Assembly: GCF_004804315.1 (NCBI RefSeq)
Contig: NZ_SRXX01000021.1
Span: 1-54,550, forward strand
Direction of reading: 5' to 3'
Source of the DNA: Flagellimonas onchidii
Lineage (GTDB): Bacteria; Bacteroidota; Bacteroidia; Flavobacteriales; Flavobacteriaceae
Length of the DNA: 54,550 nucleotides
In this document: positions 52,317-54,550 of the stretch, one piece after another
Numbering within the stretch: the stretch's first letter is position 1
How the letters are laid out: every line of letters begins with the position of its first letter
The notes under the pieces: generated by a model
Seen by the model: the letters and a program-made list of their open reading frames with translations, nothing else
Databases searched by the model: none
Told to the model about the DNA's origin: nothing
Made by a program: the position numbers and the translations under genes

Positions 52317-53786
52317 ATGAAATTGAACCCTACTAAGATTAGCACATTAGGTCAGTTAAAGGCGGCAGGATATGAAAGTAAAAGCATCAAAGATGAACTT
52401 CGGGATAATCTGCTTAAAAAGCTGTCGAATGATGAAGAAACTTTCCCAGGAGTTTGGGGATATGAAAACTCGGTGATTCCAGAATTGGAAAGAGCAATAC
52501 TTTCCAGACATAATATCAATCTATTAGGACTTCGGGGACAAGCCAAAACGCGATTGGCCCGGTTAATGGTTCAACTGTTGGATGAATGGATTCCCATGGT
52601 AGCTGGATCAGAAGTACATGATAATCCTCTGAAGCCCATATCACGTTATGCTACTGAGCTAATTAAAGAAAAAGGCGAAGAAACTCCAATAGATTGGATA
52701 CATAGGGATGAACGGTTTTATGAAAAACTGGCCACACCAGATGTTACCGTAGCAGATTTAATAGGGGATGTAGACCCTATTAAAGCCGCTAATCTTAAAC
52801 TTTCGTATGCTGATGACAGGGTAATTCACTTCGGAATGATTCCCCGAGCAAACCGATGTATTTTCGTGATCAACGAACTTCCCGACCTTCAAGCAAGAAT
52901 TCAAGTAGCCTTATTTAATATACTGCAAGAAGGAGATATACAGATTCGAGGATTTAAATTGAGATTACCGCTGGACCTTCAATTTGTTTTTACCGCCAAT
53001 CCAGAGGATTACACCAATAGAGGAAGTATCGTTACTCCGTTGAAGGACAGGATTGGGTCTCAGATTTTGACCCATTATCCGGAAAATATTGAAACTGCAA
53101 AAAAAATCACAAAGCAGGAAGCTCTCCTGGATAAAAGGCAATCCGATGTGGTTTATATACCTGAAATTGCATTGGATGTTTTGGAGCAAATCAGTTTTGA
53201 GGCAAGAAACAGTGAATATGTGGATGCAAAAAGTGGAGTAAGTGCTAGAATGAGCATTACGGCTTTTGAAAACCTACTGAGTACTGCCGAAAGGCGAATC
53301 ATAAAGTCTGGCGATAAAAAAACAACAGTCCGTTTGACTGATTTCATCGGTGTTATCCCTTCGATAACGGGAAAAATTGAATTGGTTTATGAAGGAGAGC
53401 AGGAGGGAGCTGGTTCCGTTGCCGAAAATCTAATAGAGGAAGCAATAAAAACATTGTTCTCAAACTATTTTCCTAAAATTGACAAGTTACAGCGGAAGGA
53501 TGCGGTTACGGTTTATGATGATTTAGTAAGCTGGTTCTTTGAAGGGCAGGGCTTCGAATTGCTTGATGAAGACACCGATGACGAATACCGAAAGAAATTG
53601 GATTCCATATTGCCCTTAAATACACTTCTGGATGACAATCTACCGGATATCCCAAAAGAAGATTCATATTTTATGAAAGAACTTCTGCTTTGGGGACTTG
53701 TCGCCCATAAAAAACTGAGCAAACATCGCTTTGTTCAGGGAATTCAGTTTAAAGATTTATATGGAAGTTATATTCGAGGACTCTAA
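52317..53786 (+). CDS. MoxR/ChlI-like AAA+ ATPase with altered Walker A
   Basis: 489 residues from ATG at 52317. Walker A is GLRGQAKTR (71-79), where GKT/S is replaced by AKT. Walker B is IFVINELPDL (about 181), and sensor 1 is VFTANPEDYTNRG. The lid carries a long C-terminal region. It likely works with the VWA gene upstream as a chaperone. The AKT change may reflect a subfamily feature; ATP binding needs testing. Confidence 0.88.
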   Translation: MKLNPTKISTLGQLKAAGYESKSIKDELRDNLLKKLSNDEETFPGVWGYENSVIPELERAILSRHNINLLGLRGQAKTRLARLMVQLLDEWIPMVAGSEVHDNPLKPISRYATELIKEKGEETPIDWIHRDERFYEKLATPDVTVADLIGDVDPIKAANLKLSYADDRVIHFGMIPRANRCIFVINELPDLQARIQVALFNILQEGDIQIRGFKLRLPLDLQFVFTANPEDYTNRGSIVTPLKDRIGSQILTHYPENIETAKKITKQEALLDKRQSDVVYIPEIALDVLEQISFEARNSEYVDAKSGVSARMSITAFENLLSTAERRIIKSGDKKTTVRLTDFIGVIPSITGKIELVYEGEQEGAGSVAENLIEEAIKTLFSNYFPKIDKLQRKDAVTVYDDLVSWFFEGQGFELLDEDTDDEYRKKLDSILPLNTLLDDNLPDIPKEDSYFMKELLLWGLVAHKKLSKHRFVQGIQFKDLYGSYIRGL

Positions 53787-53788
53787 GA

Positions 53789-54274
53789 TTATTCCTGCCA
53801 AATGTTAAGATTGTTGTTGTAATTCTCAAAGTTGTATTCGCCTATAAGTTTTTTTCTATACCAAAAGGACAATAGGGTCAGCAGCGGCATTGAACAGTAC
53901 AAAACAAGGTTCAAAATACTTATAAACCGAAATGATGAGGGTAATACATGTTCTTGAAATTGGGAATAAGAATTGACAACATTGACACTATCATATATTT
54001 TGAACAGATATACTAAAAGAATTACGTAGACAATATATTCCAAATTTCGCATCTTCGGATCAGGAAGCTCGTTTTCCTTGATTTTAAACCATATAACGTA
54101 AAGGTACAGGGCGTGTATCACGGCCAAAACGGGAATAATATAATTATAAGGCTTTAAAAAATAGAATCTATTCGTGTAAACACCGTAAAAGTTGAGAACA
54201 ATTAACACCAATAAAATGGCGAAAGTAATGATGTTCACTCTTTTCCAATTGAATATTTTAAACAGCATCCCCAT
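53789..54274 (-). CDS. Four-helix membrane protein
   Basis: 161 residues, four probable membrane helices (about 13-31, 44-62, 78-95, 118-138). No family recognised. Convergent with the ATPase gene (2 bp gap). 217 bp to the IS transposase start, in which nothing else is recognised apart from the terminal repeat. Confidence 0.65.
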   Translation of the reverse strand: MGMLFKIFNWKRVNIITFAILLVLIVLNFYGVYTNRFYFLKPYNYIIPVLAVIHALYLYVIWFKIKENELPDPKMRNLEYIVYVILLVYLFKIYDSVNVVNSYSQFQEHVLPSSFRFISILNLVLYCSMPLLTLLSFWYRKKLIGEYNFENYNNNLNIWQE

Positions 54275-54424
54275 TAGATAAAAGATTTGGTTAAATATGG
54301 AGTAAAGAAAAAGGTTACAGTGCTCGTGATTAAAATATTTCGATATAGAGGGTGCTATTTTGGATAAATAGGAACTGAAAGGGTGGCCTCACATAAGCAT
54401 AAACTTAAATCATCTGAAATGAAC

Positions 54425-54450
54425 TGTAATAGTTAAGACTTAATCTGACA
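54425..54450. repeat. IS481-like left terminal inverted repeat
   Basis: The 26-bp end begins TGTAATAG and closes ACTTAATCTGACA. It is an inverted match to 99-124 at 20 of 26 positions. A related motif, TTGTCAGATGA, overlaps the transposase ATG at 54485-54495. Confidence 0.7.
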
Positions 54451-54491
54451 ATCTTAATAAATTAGTTTAACCCTTAAATTAGATTTGTCAG

Positions 54492-54550
54492 ATGAGTACA
54501 GAAGAAAAGATCATCAAACCAAAGTTAGGATTATTAGAACTTGCCAAACA
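54492..54550 (+). CDS. IS481-like transposase, N-terminal 19 residues
   Basis: ATG at 54492 opens MSTEEKIIKPKLGLLELAK, typical in my recollection of IS481 transposases, in which an N-terminal helix-turn-helix region precedes the DDE core. The frame runs off the window. Confidence 0.82.
   Translation, partial: MSTEEKIIKPKLGLLELAK

Larger units (their letters stand above)
54425..54550 (+). mobile_element. Left end of an IS481-like insertion sequence (cut by window end)
   Basis: Begins at the terminal repeat TGTAATAG (54425) and includes the start of a transposase gene. It has the same orientation as the element at the left edge. Confidence 0.8.

Noticed and set aside
1..54550. The whole window as a composite transposon
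   Set aside because: The cargo consists of housekeeping genes (lpx, his, aroB, sucD), and the size is large; two IS copies bounding unique DNA is sufficient.

Overview
The window looks like chromosomal DNA from a marine member of the Flavobacteriaceae (Bacteroidota). The evidence is an LpxC-FabZ fusion, a fused alpha+beta E1 2-oxoacid dehydrogenase, the type IX secretion regulator PorX, DUF4251 and DUF4258-like proteins, A-rich start regions without strong Shine-Dalgarno sequences, and many -7 elements of the Bacteroidota form TAnnTTTG. Genus is not resolved; Muricauda, Maribacter or Zobellia relatives would fit. No rRNA, tRNA, CRISPR array or phage was seen.

Both ends lie inside IS481-like elements in the same orientation. 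The left end has the last 29 codons of a transposase and a right terminal repeat; the right end has a left terminal repeat and the first 19 codons. The window is therefore the unique DNA between two IS copies.

Layout: 0.1-9.6 kb holds mostly minus-strand housekeeping genes (mutS2, a frameshifted di-haem peroxidase, an SDR, a PBP2-fold protein, a nucleoside phosphorylase, DUF1835, SUI1 and a 2OG oxygenase) with ung and an orphan receiver on the plus strand. 9.7-13 kb has the E1 fusion and two lipoproteins, ending in a terminator. 13.0-19.15 kb is a tight eight-gene biosynthetic operon: flavoprotein, methyltransferase, type III polyketide synthase, enoyl-reductase-like SDR, FabZ-like dehydratase, ketosynthase, ACP and a membrane protein. 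It faces a frameshifted yceI-like gene. 19.9-24.2 kb has an EamA exporter, a DUF4251 lipoprotein, a PQQ-type sugar dehydrogenase and a secreted sugar isomerase-like protein. 24.5-31.75 kb carries aroB, proline dehydrogenase, alanine dehydrogenase, a small secreted peptide gene behind four phased repeats, tsaE and porX. 31.8-42.4 kb is an envelope block (HD hydrolase, lpxD, lpxC-fabZ, lpxA, efp, an lpxD paralogue, sucD, fabG, a VWA-like membrane protein and an SPFH protein). 42.4-51.1 kb is a complete histidine operon, hisGDCBH-(GNAT)-A-(DinB)-(S23/IVP)-F-IE. It is preceded by a leader peptide with four consecutive His codons and a terminator. 51.1-54.3 kb has a VWA/MoxR-type ATPase pair and a membrane protein.

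The best candidates for new biology are: (1) the type III PKS operon with its own ACP, KS, dehydratase and enoyl reductase, which suggests a dedicated acyl starter feeding an aromatic or pyrone lipid product; (2) the 45-aa secreted peptide gene with its own promoter, terminator and four repeats at 19-21 bp spacing; (3) the S23/IVP four-helix-bundle gene in the his operon, flanked by an imperfect inverted repeat that suggests a mobile unit. Two genes, the peroxidase and yceI, are broken by frameshifts that can be placed to within a few bases.
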